A stretch of DNA of 53,396 bases from Lachnospiraceae bacterium UBA7202 (GCA_002490705.1 DKUO01000042.1:1-53396), one strand, 5' to 3'. Positions 1 through 8,893 are shown, counted from the stretch's first letter. Notes: generated from the sequence alone by a model not told the origin. A program made the numbers and translations.

Positions 1-24
1 AACCCTCCAAAACTTTGATTACCC

Positions 25-58
25 GAAAAAAGCGCCGACATCCGCAAATGTCAGCGCC
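25..58 (-). terminator. Rho-independent terminator of the yicC-to-membrane-protein operon
   Basis: Read on the minus strand, a 10-bp stem (32-41 pairs with 48-57, one G-T wobble) with a 6-nt loop is followed directly by a run of six T (26-31). It lies 19 bases beyond the stop of the gene at 77-1645, so it closes the long minus-strand operon that starts near 6957. Confidence 0.85.
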
Positions 59-76
59 TCCTGTTTCAAACCGCAT

Positions 77-1645
77 TTAAAATACATTCAAATACTGCTC
101 ATAATCCTCGTAGGTGACCGTCACCCAGCCCTCCTCATAATTAAACCCGATCTCCATGCCCTTTGGCGTATAAAACACAATCAGATTATCGGAGGTAAAA
201 TAGTTCGTGATCTGCTGGTCCGTCATGTAGGAAAGGGACTCTACCTCCCCGTTCTGCTCGTCGCACCTTGTACGGAAATCCACAGTAAAATCATCATCAA
301 TCGCAAGCATATCCTCATTGTCCAAAACAACGCCGTTCTTCATATCCACATTGATGCAAATCAGATACACGCCCGAATCCCGATCGCTGTAGATTCTCTC
401 ATCATAGACAATACTCAGCTTATCCTCGTCCATGTAAGCCACATAGGGTTCCAGCACAGCCTCAAAATAGGCGTCCTCGCTCTCCTTGATGTGGGACTCA
501 TACTCCTCCTCAAAGAATTCGGTAATCCGGTATGCTTCCCGCTGGATTTCCTCATTGATCGTGCCCAGATTCTTCACATCTTCCCCAAGCACCACCGGCA
601 TGGATGCCGATATGTAAACATTCTCATATTCCGTCTCGTAGTCCAGGCCGCTGAACTCCACACCGTAACTCAGATCATCGTCGATCTCATCGTGCAGGGT
701 ATAATACTGATCGTCATTATAATCATAGTTAAAATCATCGTCGTAATCGTAATCATACCCATAATCGTAATCATACCCATTATCATCATCGTCGTAAAGA
801 TAATCGTCGATGTCATACTCATAATCATCATCAAACTCATACACATCCTGCCGCAGCTTTTCCTTTTCCTTCTCCGAGAGCATATTTACCGCCTTGTTTG
901 CCAGCGCAAATACCGCTATGAGGAAGAGAACGACAATCCCAATCACGATACCCACAATCAACCCGGTATGCTGTTTTTTCTGGGGCGACGCATAGGGACT
1001 GTAGGGATTGTCATAAGGCGGCTGGCCGCCGAACGGGGGCTGCCCGCCATAACCGCCGCCCTGCGGATACGGATTCCCGTAAGGCGTTCCCTGCTGCCCG
1101 TTCCCTTGCTGACCGTTCCCGTAAGAAGACTGGCTGCCATAAGGATTGTAGGGATTCCCCTGCTGACCGTTCCCGTAGGAGGGCTGGCTGCCATAAGGAT
1201 TGTAGGGGTTCCCCTGCTGGTCGTTCCCGTAAGTGGGCTGGCTGCCATAAGGATTGTAGGAGTTCCCCTGCTGGTCGTTCCCGTAGGAGGGCTGGCCGCC
1301 ATAGGGATTGTAAGGATTCCCCTGCTGACCGTTCCCGTAAGGAGACTGGCCGCCATAGGGATTGTAGGGATTCCCCTGCTGACCATTCCCATAGGGTGCC
1401 TGGCCGTTCCCGTAAGACGACTGGCCGCTATAGTTCGTGTAAAAATCAGAATTGGTATTTTCCGGCTGTCTGCCAGAAAAAAGTCCGTGGGTATCCACCA
1501 CTTCCACTGAATCCACTTCCTCCACCGTCTCTACAACCTCCGGCGTCGCATAAATATCCGCACTGCTCTCCGTGACATAGGGATCTGAGTAAGACTCCTG
1601 TCCTTCCATTAAATTATCGGATCTATTATTATCAGGTTCGTTCAT
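77..1645 (-). CDS. Repeat-rich single-pass membrane protein with RsiV-like (DUF3298-type) extracellular domain
   Basis: A 522-residue protein of unknown function. Residues 1-70 are acidic. Residues 75-220 are low-complexity Gly/Gln/Asn/Pro/Tyr with five near-perfect 18-residue repeats (85-174). One transmembrane helix follows (about 228-249), then a KEKEK linker, a strikingly Asp/Tyr-rich stretch (269-315), and a globular C-terminal part (about 325-522). That part resembles the DUF3298/DUF4163 domain of RsiV-like proteins; this family call is by eye. The likely topology places the repeats in the cytoplasm and the acidic and globular parts outside. GAGGAG lies 7 bases before the ATG. The gene starts 10 bases after the cinA stop, so it is the last gene of the yicC operon. 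No sigma factor gene is adjacent, so an anti-sigma role is not supported. Confidence 0.8.
   Translation of the reverse strand: MNEPDNNRSDNLMEGQESYSDPYVTESSADIYATPEVVETVEEVDSVEVVDTHGLFSGRQPENTNSDFYTNYSGQSSYGNGQAPYGNGQQGNPYNPYGGQSPYGNGQQGNPYNPYGGQPSYGNDQQGNSYNPYGSQPTYGNDQQGNPYNPYGSQPSYGNGQQGNPYNPYGSQSSYGNGQQGNGQQGTPYGNPYPQGGGYGGQPPFGGQPPYDNPYSPYASPQKKQHTGLIVGIVIGIVVLFLIAVFALANKAVNMLSEKEKEKLRQDVYEFDDDYEYDIDDYLYDDDDNGYDYDYGYDYDYDDDFNYDYNDDQYYTLHDEIDDDLSYGVEFSGLDYETEYENVYISASMPVVLGEDVKNLGTINEEIQREAYRITEFFEEEYESHIKESEDAYFEAVLEPYVAYMDEDKLSIVYDERIYSDRDSGVYLICINVDMKNGVVLDNEDMLAIDDDFTVDFRTRCDEQNGEVESLSYMTDQQITNYFTSDNLIVFYTPKGMEIGFNYEEGWVTVTYEDYEQYLNVF
1085..1396 (-). repeat. 54-bp tandem repeats coding for an 18-residue Y-G-N-x-Q-Q-G-N motif
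   Basis: Five full 54-bp units (1124-1393) and a partial sixth lie inside the membrane protein gene. Each encodes a variant of Y-G-N-G/D-Q-Q-G-N-P-Y-N-P-Y-G-G/S-Q. The units differ by scattered substitutions, several of them synonymous, so the array is in-frame and probably variable in length between strains. It also opens long unrelated frames on both strands, which should not be called genes. Confidence 0.9.
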
Positions 1646-1655
1646 TCTTTTCTCC

Positions 1656-2927
1656 TCACTTTTCCTTGCCGCCGAAAGTTACCTCACTGTAATATTGCAG
1701 GATACACTCCCGCATCAAAGACAGTGCCGCGGCTACCGTACTCTCTCTTATCTTTTCACGACTGCCATGGAAATGACACTCCTTCACCGTGATTCTTCCG
1801 CACACGTTGCAGCCGATATAAACCAGACCCACCGGCTTTTCCGGCGTACCGCCGTCAGGTCCCGCAATGCCAGTGGTGGAAACGCTCACATCCGTCCTCG
1901 CAAGAGCCGCCGCCGTCTTAGCCATCTCTCTGGCTATCTGTTCGCTGACCGCTCCATGCTTTAATAAAAGATTCTTCTTGATCCCCAAAAGCCTGCGCTT
2001 AGACTTGTTGGAGTATGTCACATAGCCGGACTTAAAGACCTCCGACACGCCGGGCACATTGATCAGTCTGGCGGACAGCATACCGCCGGTGCAGGACTCC
2101 ACCGTGCAGGCCGTGAGCTTATTCGCCATAAGCAGATCCACCACCGCTTTCTCCAGCGTCACGTCATTGTCCGTGGTGTAGACATGATTGCCGAAACGTC
2201 CCTTTAACTCTTTCACCACCGGCTTAACCAGTTTCTTCGCTTCCTTTTCATCCGGCGCCGTAGACGTCACGCGCAAATGCACTTCCCCGGTCTTTGCATA
2301 GGTCGCTATGGTGGGATTATTCTGCGCGTCCACCAGATCCTCGATCATGCTCTCCGCCTTGCTCTCCCCCACCCCGCAGATCTTCACGGTCTGGGAGTAA
2401 ATCACCCCATTCGTCAGCCCTGACAGATAGGGCATAATTGAGCGCTCAAACATGGGAATCAGTTCCCCGGGAGGTCCCGGCATCAGAACCACATGTTTTC
2501 CATTCTCTACCATGATGATGCCCGGCGCAGTGCCGCCCGGATTTTCCACCACGATACAGCCCTCCGGCACCATGGCCTGTTTCCAGTTATTCTCCGTAAT
2601 CTCCAGCTTTCTCTCCGCAAAAAACTGCCGGATCGCCTCCTTCGACGGCTCGTGCAGGTACAGCTCCTTGCCGCAGACCTTCGCCGCCACCTCTTTTGTC
2701 AGGTCGTCTTGCGTGGGGCCGAGCCCACCGGACAACAGCACGATATCCGACCGGGAAAGCGCAAGCTTTAATGTCTCCGAAAGTCTCTCTTCATTGTCGC
2801 CGACCACATCCTGATGATAACAGGAAAGGCCGAGCATCGCACACTTCTCCGCCAGATAGGCCGCATTGGTGTTCACAATGTTTCCCAACAATATCTCTGT
2901 ACCCACTGCAATAATTTCAACTGTCAT
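1656..2927 (-). CDS. cinA: CinA family protein (nicotinamide-nucleotide amidase/competence-damage protein)
   Basis: The 423-residue, two-domain length is normal for CinA. The N-terminal MoaB/MogA-like domain begins VEIIAVGTEILLGN and carries the LLSGGLGPTQDDLT signature near residue 65. The C-terminal PncC-like domain (about 265-415) carries TVESCTGGML and STTGIAGPDGGT. In the family the C-terminal half deamidates NMN to nicotinic acid mononucleotide, and the N-terminal half can hydrolyse ADP-ribose. It sits between pgsA and the repeat membrane protein in the same minus-strand run, 59 bases after pgsA. The ATG at 2927 matches the conserved N-terminus. recA, a frequent CinA neighbour, is not in the window. 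Confidence 0.95.
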   Translation of the reverse strand: MTVEIIAVGTEILLGNIVNTNAAYLAEKCAMLGLSCYHQDVVGDNEERLSETLKLALSRSDIVLLSGGLGPTQDDLTKEVAAKVCGKELYLHEPSKEAIRQFFAERKLEITENNWKQAMVPEGCIVVENPGGTAPGIIMVENGKHVVLMPGPPGELIPMFERSIMPYLSGLTNGVIYSQTVKICGVGESKAESMIEDLVDAQNNPTIATYAKTGEVHLRVTSTAPDEKEAKKLVKPVVKELKGRFGNHVYTTDNDVTLEKAVVDLLMANKLTACTVESCTGGMLSARLINVPGVSEVFKSGYVTYSNKSKRRLLGIKKNLLLKHGAVSEQIAREMAKTAAALARTDVSVSTTGIAGPDGGTPEKPVGLVYIGCNVCGRITVKECHFHGSREKIRESTVAAALSLMRECILQYYSEVTFGGKEK

Positions 2928-2986
2928 AGTCTCATCATCCCTCTTTGCTTGTAGAAAACATCTGTTATTTTATTTATATCAGGCCG

Positions 2987-3523
2987 TTATTTCCCCGTAT
3001 CCTGCATAACGCTCTTATTTTTGATCAGGTAATCCGCCAGTGAAATCACCGTCAGCGCAAGCGCAGCCCACATCACAGCCTGTGTGACGATATAGAGCTG
3101 AGGCAGATCGGCAATCATCAGGCAGATCATAACGATCTGGAAGGTTGTCTTAAACTTTCCCCAATAGCTGGCCGCAATGACCACCCCGTTATCCGAAGCC
3201 ACCAGACGGAACCCGCTGATAATAAACTCCCTCGCAATAATCACAATCACGATCCACGAGGGAATCCTGTCCCGTTCGATCAGACAGATTAACGCCGAGC
3301 AGACAAGCAGTTTGTCCGCCAGCGGATCCATAAACTTCCCGAAATTCGTCACCAAATGGTACTTTCTTGCAATATGTCCGTCCAGAAAGTCCGTAAAGCT
3401 TGCAATGATAAAGATCGCCAACGCGATCCACTTATCGTACGCCGTAATGTCAACCAATAAAAAAAGGACAAAAAAAGGAATTAATATCACGCGAAAAATA
3501 GTCAGTTTATTCGGCAAATTCAT
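2987..3523 (-). CDS. pgsA: CDP-diacylglycerol--glycerol-3-phosphate 3-phosphatidyltransferase
   Basis: This integral membrane enzyme (178 residues) makes phosphatidylglycerophosphate, the committed step to phosphatidylglycerol. The CDP-alcohol phosphotransferase signature D-G-(x2)-A-R-(x8)-G-(x3)-D-(x3)-D is visible from DGHIARKY to MDPLADK (about residues 48-72). It is followed by hydrophobic helices through the C-terminus. The start MNLPNKLTIFRV is typical for PgsA. The gene overlaps the end of rimO by 17 bases, pointing to translational coupling in the operon. Confidence 0.95.
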   Translation of the reverse strand: MNLPNKLTIFRVILIPFFVLFLLVDITAYDKWIALAIFIIASFTDFLDGHIARKYHLVTNFGKFMDPLADKLLVCSALICLIERDRIPSWIVIVIIAREFIISGFRLVASDNGVVIAASYWGKFKTTFQIVMICLMIADLPQLYIVTQAVMWAALALTVISLADYLIKNKSVMQDTGK

Positions 3524-4850
3524 CTTCCAATTCTCCTATCAAATCATACTCGTTTGAACCCGTAATCCTTACCCGCACGAAATCTCCGGTCATAAGCTCT
3601 CTGTCCGTGCGCACAAACAAAAAGCCGTCCACATCCGGCGCGTCCTTATAGGTTCTCGCCACATAGGCGTCCTCGTCCGCCACCTTTCCCTCGATCATGG
3701 CGTCCACAGCCCTGCCTTTCATACGGGCCGCCCCTTCAAAGGCGATCTCCTGCTGCAAAGACATCAGTTCATCCAGACGTTCCTGTTTCAACTCATCGTC
3801 TACCTGTTCCGGCATCTCGGCCGCCGGCGTATCCTCCTCCTGCGAGTACGGGAAGACGCCCAGCCTGTCAAAAGCCGTCTTTTCCACGAATGCCATCAGC
3901 TCTTCGTGATCGCTCTCTGTCTCTCCCGGAAATCCGGTAATCAGCGTGGTGCGCAGGCAGATATCGGGAATCTCCCGCCGCAGTCTGGCTATGATATCCG
4001 TCAGCTCTCTTTGGTCTGTCCGCCGGCCCATCCGTTTTAAGACGGCGTCGGAGGCGTGCTGCACCGGTATGTCCAGATAGTGGCAGATCTTATCCTCTTC
4101 CTTTATCACCTGTATCAGCGCGTCGTCAATTTCCTCCGGATAGCAGTACATCACCCTGATCCACAAAAGTCCCTCGATCCGGCAGAGCCTGCGCAGAAGT
4201 TCAGGCAACGCTTTATGCCCGTAAAGATCCATGCCGTAAACCGTAGTCTCCTGCGCCACCAGAATCAGCTCCTTCACCCCCTGGGAGGCAAGCGTCTCCG
4301 CTTCCCGCAGCAGACTGTCCATGGGAACGCTCCTGTAAGGCCCTCGCACCTTCGGGATGATACAATAAGTACAGCGCTTATCACATCCCTCGGCAATCTT
4401 CAGATAGGCAAAATGGCCGCCTGTGGTCAGGATTCGCTTCCTATCCGTCAGCGGTTTTTGATCAAGACCCTGATAATGATCCTTGGGCTGTCCCGAAAAA
4501 ATCTCCTCCAAAACCGTCGGCAGTTCCGCCATGGCCGTGGTGCCCACAACGGCGTCCACCTCCCCGATTTCCCTGCGGATCTGTTCCTGATATCTCTGGG
4601 CCAGGCATCCCGTCACAATAAGCGCCTCGATGCTGCCGCTCTTTTTGAGCTCCGCCATCTCAAGAATCGTGTTTATGCTCTCCTCCTTGGCGTCCCCGAT
4701 AAAGCAGCAGGTGTTGATAACCACCACATCCGCTTCGCTCTCATCAGCGGTAAAGGTGCAGCCCTTCTCCTCCAGCATGCCGAGCATTACCTCGGAATCC
4801 ACTAAGTTCTTGTCGCACCCCAGAGAGATAAAAAACACCTTTTTCTTCAT
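3507..4850 (-). CDS. rimO: Ribosomal protein S12 methylthiotransferase RimO
   Basis: This radical-SAM enzyme methylthiolates the conserved aspartate of ribosomal protein S12. The protein has 447 residues. The N-terminal UPF0004 domain shows the cluster cysteines in SLGCDKN, NTCCFI and TGCLAQRY. The radical-SAM triad is in CDKRCTYC (about residue 150). A C-terminal TRAM-like region ends the protein. The opening KKVFFISLGCDKNLVDSE is RimO-like rather than MiaB-like. I start at the ATG at 4850; an in-frame TTG at 4856 overlaps the rpoZ stop and is less likely. It is followed by pgsA with an overlap. Confidence 0.95.
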   Translation of the reverse strand: MKKKVFFISLGCDKNLVDSEVMLGMLEEKGCTFTADESEADVVVINTCCFIGDAKEESINTILEMAELKKSGSIEALIVTGCLAQRYQEQIRREIGEVDAVVGTTAMAELPTVLEEIFSGQPKDHYQGLDQKPLTDRKRILTTGGHFAYLKIAEGCDKRCTYCIIPKVRGPYRSVPMDSLLREAETLASQGVKELILVAQETTVYGMDLYGHKALPELLRRLCRIEGLLWIRVMYCYPEEIDDALIQVIKEEDKICHYLDIPVQHASDAVLKRMGRRTDQRELTDIIARLRREIPDICLRTTLITGFPGETESDHEELMAFVEKTAFDRLGVFPYSQEEDTPAAEMPEQVDDELKQERLDELMSLQQEIAFEGAARMKGRAVDAMIEGKVADEDAYVARTYKDAPDVDGFLFVRTDRELMTGDFVRVRITGSNEYDLIGELEDEFAE

Positions 4851-4852
4851 CG

Positions 4853-5131
4853 TCAAAGGGCCTGCTCGTCAGCGGGAGCCTGTTCGTTCGTCTCCTCCGC
4901 AGTCTCATCGTTGAGGATCTGAATCTTTCCCTGATTTAACTCTTCCACTGCTACAGAAAGGGGCTTCTTTCCCTTTCCGTCCACCAGCTCATCATCTCCG
5001 GCAATAATCTGTCTCGCCCTCTTGGAAGTGGCCATCACGATGGAATAACGGCTGGTCACTACGGGATCTTCACCCTCCTCCACATTGCTGTTTACTACTT
5101 TGATCAAATCTGCATACGATGGATGTAACAT
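4853..5131 (-). CDS. rpoZ: DNA-directed RNA polymerase omega subunit
   Basis: This small (92-residue) omega subunit assists beta-prime folding and RNA polymerase assembly. The core shows SRYSIVMATSKRARQI, the helix that packs on beta-prime, followed by KPLSVAVEELNQGKI. The Glu/Ala-rich C-terminal tail is typical of clostridial omega proteins. It begins 1 base after the gmk stop, and the gmk-rpoZ pair is conserved in Firmicutes, which supports the call. Confidence 0.95.
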   Translation of the reverse strand: MLHPSYADLIKVVNSNVEEGEDPVVTSRYSIVMATSKRARQIIAGDDELVDGKGKKPLSVAVEELNQGKIQILNDETAEETNEQAPADEQAL

Positions 5132-5132
5132 T

Positions 5133-5753
5133 CTAATTTTCCTCCAGTTCTTTTCTCATCTTCTCAATAAACGCCTTATTGCGTCCCGGCGTAAAGTGGG
5201 CCGCATGGATAATTTCATGCAATTCTCTCACGCAAGTCTCCAAATCATCATTTATAACAATGTAATCGTACTCCTCCATTCCTTCGGCTTCCTGTGCCGC
5301 GCGGCGAAGCCTCTGATCTATCACTTCCTGTGTCTCCGTACCCCTGCCGGAAAGTCTGCGGCGCAGCTCCTTCGCGCTGGGCGTAGACACAAACAACAAA
5401 AGTGCGTCGGGATACTGCTCTCTGATCTTAAGAGCTCCCTGAATCTCAATCTCCAAAATCACATCATGCCCTTCGGAAAGCTCCTTTTCCACATACTCTC
5501 TGGGCGTTCCGTAATAATTGTCGCAGTACTGAGCATACTCGATCAGCGCACTGTCCGCAATCTTCTGTTCAAACTGCTCTCTGGACAGGAAAAAATACTC
5601 TCTCCCGTCCTTCTCCCCCGGCCGCGGCTTCCTGGTGGTAGCCGAGATCGACAGCGCATACCCGTCGTACTCTTCCACCAGCCGTTTCATCAAAGTGCCT
5701 TTCCCCGCTCCTGAAAAGCCGGATATTACAATCAATATACCCTCACGATTCAT
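5133..5753 (-). CDS. gmk: Guanylate kinase
   Basis: Phosphorylates GMP to GDP with ATP. From the ATG at 5753 the protein has 206 residues, the usual family length. The P-loop is GFSGAGKGT near residue 10. The GMP-binding part shows SATTRKPRPGEKDGREYFF. The open frame extends upstream to 5819, but those residues are unlike any Gmk. GAGG lies at a usable distance before 5753, whereas it touches the alternative ATG at 5765. The start overlaps the remA stop by 11 bases. The remA-gmk-rpoZ order is the same as in Bacillus. Confidence 0.95.
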   Translation of the reverse strand: MNREGILIVISGFSGAGKGTLMKRLVEEYDGYALSISATTRKPRPGEKDGREYFFLSREQFEQKIADSALIEYAQYCDNYYGTPREYVEKELSEGHDVILEIEIQGALKIREQYPDALLLFVSTPSAKELRRRLSGRGTETQEVIDQRLRRAAQEAEGMEEYDYIVINDDLETCVRELHEIIHAAHFTPGRNKAFIEKMRKELEEN

Positions 5754-6003
5754 CTGTCTGTCCATCCTCTGTCTGTGCTCTGCCCGATATGGTTTCCGGA
5801 AGAAGTGCCGAAAGCACAATCTGGCTGTTTTCCATCACCAGAACCGCCTTCGTCTTACGCCCCTGTGTGGCGTCGATGGCCATACCCGTTTCTTTTGCTT
5901 TCTGCACCATACGCTTGACCGGTGCGGAATCGGGACTCACAATCGCGATGATCTTCCCCGTGTTGACTACATTGCCAAAGCCTATGTGAATCAGTTTTCC
6001 CAT
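5743..6003 (-). CDS. remA: RemA-like extracellular matrix/biofilm regulator (DUF370)
   Basis: An 86-residue protein that starts MGKLIHIGFGNVVN, the hallmark opening of the RemA/DUF370 family, and continues with IAIVSPDSAPVKR and a TQGRKTKAVLV strand. In Bacillus subtilis RemA is a DNA-binding activator of matrix and osmoprotection genes. What it controls here cannot be read from the sequence. The frame extends further upstream, but the ATG at 6003 gives the conserved N-terminus and usual length. It lies 10 bases after yicC and overlaps gmk. Confidence 0.9.
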   Translation of the reverse strand: MGKLIHIGFGNVVNTGKIIAIVSPDSAPVKRMVQKAKETGMAIDATQGRKTKAVLVMENSQIVLSALLPETISGRAQTEDGQTDES

Positions 6004-6013
6004 GATCCTATCC

Positions 6014-6898
6014 CTATTCGATATTCTGTATCTGTTCCCTGACCTTCTCAATCTCGGTCTTTAATTCGATCGCCCTGTTGGAAATCTCCAGGTCTGTGGT
6101 CTTGGAAAGGATGGTGTTCGCCTCGCGGTTCATCTCCTGCGCGATAAAGTCAAGTTTGCGTCCCACGCTTCCTCCCTCCAACAGGCTTTCCCTTGTGGCT
6201 GTAATGTGGCTTCGCAGGCGCACCAGCTCCTCATCCACACACACCTTATCCGCAAAGATCGTCACCTCTGTCAGGAGTCTCGCCTCATCGATCTGGGTGT
6301 CTTCCAGAAGCTCTTTTACCTTATCCCGCAGTTTCTGCTTATACTCTGTGATAATCTGGGGAGATCGGTGTTCGATAAACTCCACGCCCGCAAGCATAAC
6401 ATTCAGCTTTGCCAGCAGATCGTCACGAATATTTTCGCCCTCCCGGATTCTGGTCTCCACAAAGGCTTCCGCCGCGCCCCGCACCGCTCTCTCCAGAAAC
6501 TGCCACAGCTCCTCCTCGTCCACAGTCTGCTCTTCCATGGTCAGCACTTCCGGATAACGGGACAGCGTGGAGACACGCACATCGTTATCCAGCGAAAAGT
6601 CCTCCGACATCTTCCAGAGGTATTTCATATACTCCGCCGCCAGATCCCTGTTGTACTTTACGCAGATATTTGACTCCGCCATATCCTCATAGGAAATAAA
6701 AAGATCTACCTTCCCGCGCTGGATATAGTTTTTCAGCTCATTCCGAATCGCCGTCTCAAAAAAATTCAGTTTCTTCGGCATCTTGATATTGACATCCAGA
6801 TAGCGGTGATTGACGGACTTCATCTCCACGGTAATTTTGCGTGTTCCCTCCGCCACCTCACACCTGCCGAAACCGGTCATGCTCTTGATCATTGTCAT
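6014..6898 (-). CDS. yicC: YicC/YloC family endoribonuclease
   Basis: A 294-residue protein beginning MTMIKSMTGFGR, the family N-terminus (YicC_N), with the C-terminal DUF1732 region ending LKTEIEKVREQIQNIE. Members are endoribonucleases linked to sRNA turnover in Escherichia coli and RNA decay in Bacillus. I place the start at 6898: AGGAG lies 10 bases upstream, and the extra N-terminal residues of the longer frame come from the promoter region. It is the first gene of the minus-strand operon continuing with remA, gmk and rpoZ. Confidence 0.92.
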   Translation of the reverse strand: MTMIKSMTGFGRCEVAEGTRKITVEMKSVNHRYLDVNIKMPKKLNFFETAIRNELKNYIQRGKVDLFISYEDMAESNICVKYNRDLAAEYMKYLWKMSEDFSLDNDVRVSTLSRYPEVLTMEEQTVDEEELWQFLERAVRGAAEAFVETRIREGENIRDDLLAKLNVMLAGVEFIEHRSPQIITEYKQKLRDKVKELLEDTQIDEARLLTEVTIFADKVCVDEELVRLRSHITATRESLLEGGSVGRKLDFIAQEMNREANTILSKTTDLEISNRAIELKTEIEKVREQIQNIE

Positions 6899-6956
6899 AA
6901 TCTTCTTTCTCCTGATTGTAAGCGTATACGTAAAAGGACCTACGCATACAGTTTTT

Positions 6957-6985
6957 ATTATAGTGTAAACGGAATAAATAGTCAA
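6957..6985 (-). promoter_or_regulatory. Sigma-A promoter for the yicC-remA-gmk-rpoZ-rimO-pgsA-cinA operon
   Basis: On the minus strand a TTGACT -35 (6980-6985), a 17-bp spacer and a TATAAT -10 (6957-6962) lie about 60 bases upstream of the yicC start. No other strong promoter was noticed before the terminator at 25-58, so one transcript probably covers eight genes. Confidence 0.8.
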
Positions 6986-7010
6986 GGAAGAGAAAGTCGC
7001 ATAACAACGA

Positions 7011-7039
7011 TTGAAAATAAGAACCATATATGCTATAGT
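7011..7039 (+). promoter_or_regulatory. Sigma-A promoter for rqcH
   Basis: TTGAAA at 7011-7016, a 17-bp spacer and TATAGT at 7034-7039, with an added TGC extended -10, lie 78 bases before the rqcH ATG. It diverges from the yicC promoter: the two -35 boxes are only 25 bp apart. Confidence 0.75.
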
Positions 7040-7116
7040 AGGGGAACGCATAAAAGCCGCCTGCGCAGACTACAGACGGCAGGCATACGAAATCCATAAA
7101 AAAGGCAGGAAACACC

Positions 7117-8892
7117 ATGGCATTCGACGGCATTACTATCGCAAATATCACAAAGGAGCTCAGGGATACCCTTTTGGGCGGCCGTATCTACAAAATCGCC
7201 CAGCCCGAAAACGACGAGCTTCTTCTCACAATCAAAAACAACGGCAGCCAGTACCGCCTGCTTCTGTCAGCGGACGCCTCCCTCCCTGTGGTTTACCTGA
7301 CGCAGAGTAATAAGCCAAGCCCCATAACGGCACCGGGGTTTTGTATGCTCCTCAGGAAACATTTACAAAATGCCCGCATTACCGCCGTCTCCCAGCCGGG
7401 ATTGGAGCGTGTTATCCATTTGCATCTGGAACACTTAAACGAGTTGGGCGACGTATGTCAGAAAAAGCTGATCATCGAAATCATGGGCAAGCACAGCAAC
7501 ATTATCTTCTGTGACGATAAAGACATGATCATAGACAGCATTAAGCACATTTCGGGCATGGTAAGTTCCGTCCGGGAAGTGCTGCCGGGCCGCTCCTACT
7601 TTCTTCCTCAGACGCAGGAGAAAACCGATCCGCTGATCTATGCAAAAGACGGTGTCGGCACAGAGCCTTCCTCCTATGACGAATTTAAATTGCATATGTT
7701 ATCAAAACCCATGCCTCTGTACAAAGCACTCTATACCTCCTTCACGGGGCTTTCTCCCATCATCGCGCAGGAAATCTGCTTTCGGGCCGGAGTGGACGCC
7801 GATCTGCCCGCAAAGGCGCTTGCAGAATCGTCGGACGATTCCCTGAAGCCTGTCTGCAACGCACTTTCCGACATGATGACGCAGGTGGCTGCGGAACGCT
7901 TTTCTCCCGTAATCGTCTATGACGGCAGGACTCCTTTGGAGTTTGCCGCTCTTCCCCTGACCCTCTACGGCGACAAGGATATCCGGTCTTTTGACAGCAT
8001 CAGCGATGTGTTGGAGCGCTACTATGCGGAGCGGAGCATTGTGACCCGCATACGCCAAAAATCCGCCGACCTACGGCGAATCGTGCAGACCGCGCTGGAG
8101 CGCAACGTCAAAAAATACGACTTGCAGCTGCGGCAGATGCAGGACACCGAAAAGCGTGACACCTACAAAATTTACGGAGAGCTTCTAAACACCTACGGCT
8201 ACAATGCTGCCCCCGATGCAAAGACACTGGAAGCCATCAACTATTACACGGGTGAGCCGGTGTCCATCCCCCTCGACCCCACCCTGACTCCTCAGGAAAA
8301 CGCCATCAGATATTTTGATAAATACGGAAAAATGAAGCGAACCTATGAGGCGCTCTCGGAATTGACCGTACAGGTGAAAGAGGAAATCGAACATCTGGAA
8401 TCCATTCTCGCCTCTCTGGATATCGCTCTGCATGAAGAAGATCTGGTGCAGATCCGGGAAGAGTTGATTGAAAGCGGCTATATTCACCGGAAAGGCGGCG
8501 CCAAAAAAGCAAAAGTCGTAAGCAAGCCTTTCCACTATCTCAGCAGCGACGGCTTCCACATCTATGTGGGAAAAAACAATTTTCAGAACGATGAACTGAC
8601 CTTCAAATTCGCAAACGGCGGCGACTGGTGGTTCCACGCCAAGCAGATCCCCGGCTCCCATGTGATCTTAAAAACCGAGGGTGCAGAAGTGCCGGACCGC
8701 GCTTTCGAGGAGGCTGCAAGGCTCGCCGCCTACTATTCCAAAGGCAGGGAACAGGATAAGGTAGAGATCGACTATGTGCAAAAAAAACATGTAAAAAAAC
8801 CTGCCGGAGCCAAACCCGGCTTTGTGGTATACTACACCAACTACTCCATGGCGATCGACTCCGACATTTCCGGGCTTTCGGAACTGTCCTGA
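7117..8892 (+). CDS. rqcH: RqcH/NFACT family ribosome quality-control protein (Rqc2 homologue)
   Basis: A 591-residue NFACT protein. The N-terminal NFACT-N domain (MAFDGITIANITKEL onward) is followed by HhH and coiled-coil segments (about 290-440). The C-terminal NFACT-R domain carries DWWFHAKQIPGSHV near residue 510. In Bacillus RqcH recruits tRNA-Ala to stalled 50S subunits and adds C-terminal alanine tails to stalled peptides. Older annotations call these proteins fibronectin-binding FbpA, but there is no signal peptide. It is transcribed alone from a clear sigma-A promoter and faces the glgA operon tail to tail. Confidence 0.93.
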   Translation: MAFDGITIANITKELRDTLLGGRIYKIAQPENDELLLTIKNNGSQYRLLLSADASLPVVYLTQSNKPSPITAPGFCMLLRKHLQNARITAVSQPGLERVIHLHLEHLNELGDVCQKKLIIEIMGKHSNIIFCDDKDMIIDSIKHISGMVSSVREVLPGRSYFLPQTQEKTDPLIYAKDGVGTEPSSYDEFKLHMLSKPMPLYKALYTSFTGLSPIIAQEICFRAGVDADLPAKALAESSDDSLKPVCNALSDMMTQVAAERFSPVIVYDGRTPLEFAALPLTLYGDKDIRSFDSISDVLERYYAERSIVTRIRQKSADLRRIVQTALERNVKKYDLQLRQMQDTEKRDTYKIYGELLNTYGYNAAPDAKTLEAINYYTGEPVSIPLDPTLTPQENAIRYFDKYGKMKRTYEALSELTVQVKEEIEHLESILASLDIALHEEDLVQIREELIESGYIHRKGGAKKAKVVSKPFHYLSSDGFHIYVGKNNFQNDELTFKFANGGDWWFHAKQIPGSHVILKTEGAEVPDRAFEEAARLAAYYSKGREQDKVEIDYVQKKHVKKPAGAKPGFVVYYTNYSMAIDSDISGLSELS

Positions 8893-8893
8893 A

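Noticed and set aside
1085..1396. Regular repeats that could be mistaken for a CRISPR array.
   Set aside because: The 54-bp units are contiguous, in frame and encode a protein repeat; there are no unique spacers and no cas genes.
491..1510. A 339-codon plus-strand open frame opposite the repeat membrane protein.
   Set aside because: It is the reverse frame of the 54-bp repeats and Asp/Tyr codons; it has no ribosome site, and its composition (Ile/Val and Arg/Pro-rich repeats) mirrors the real gene.
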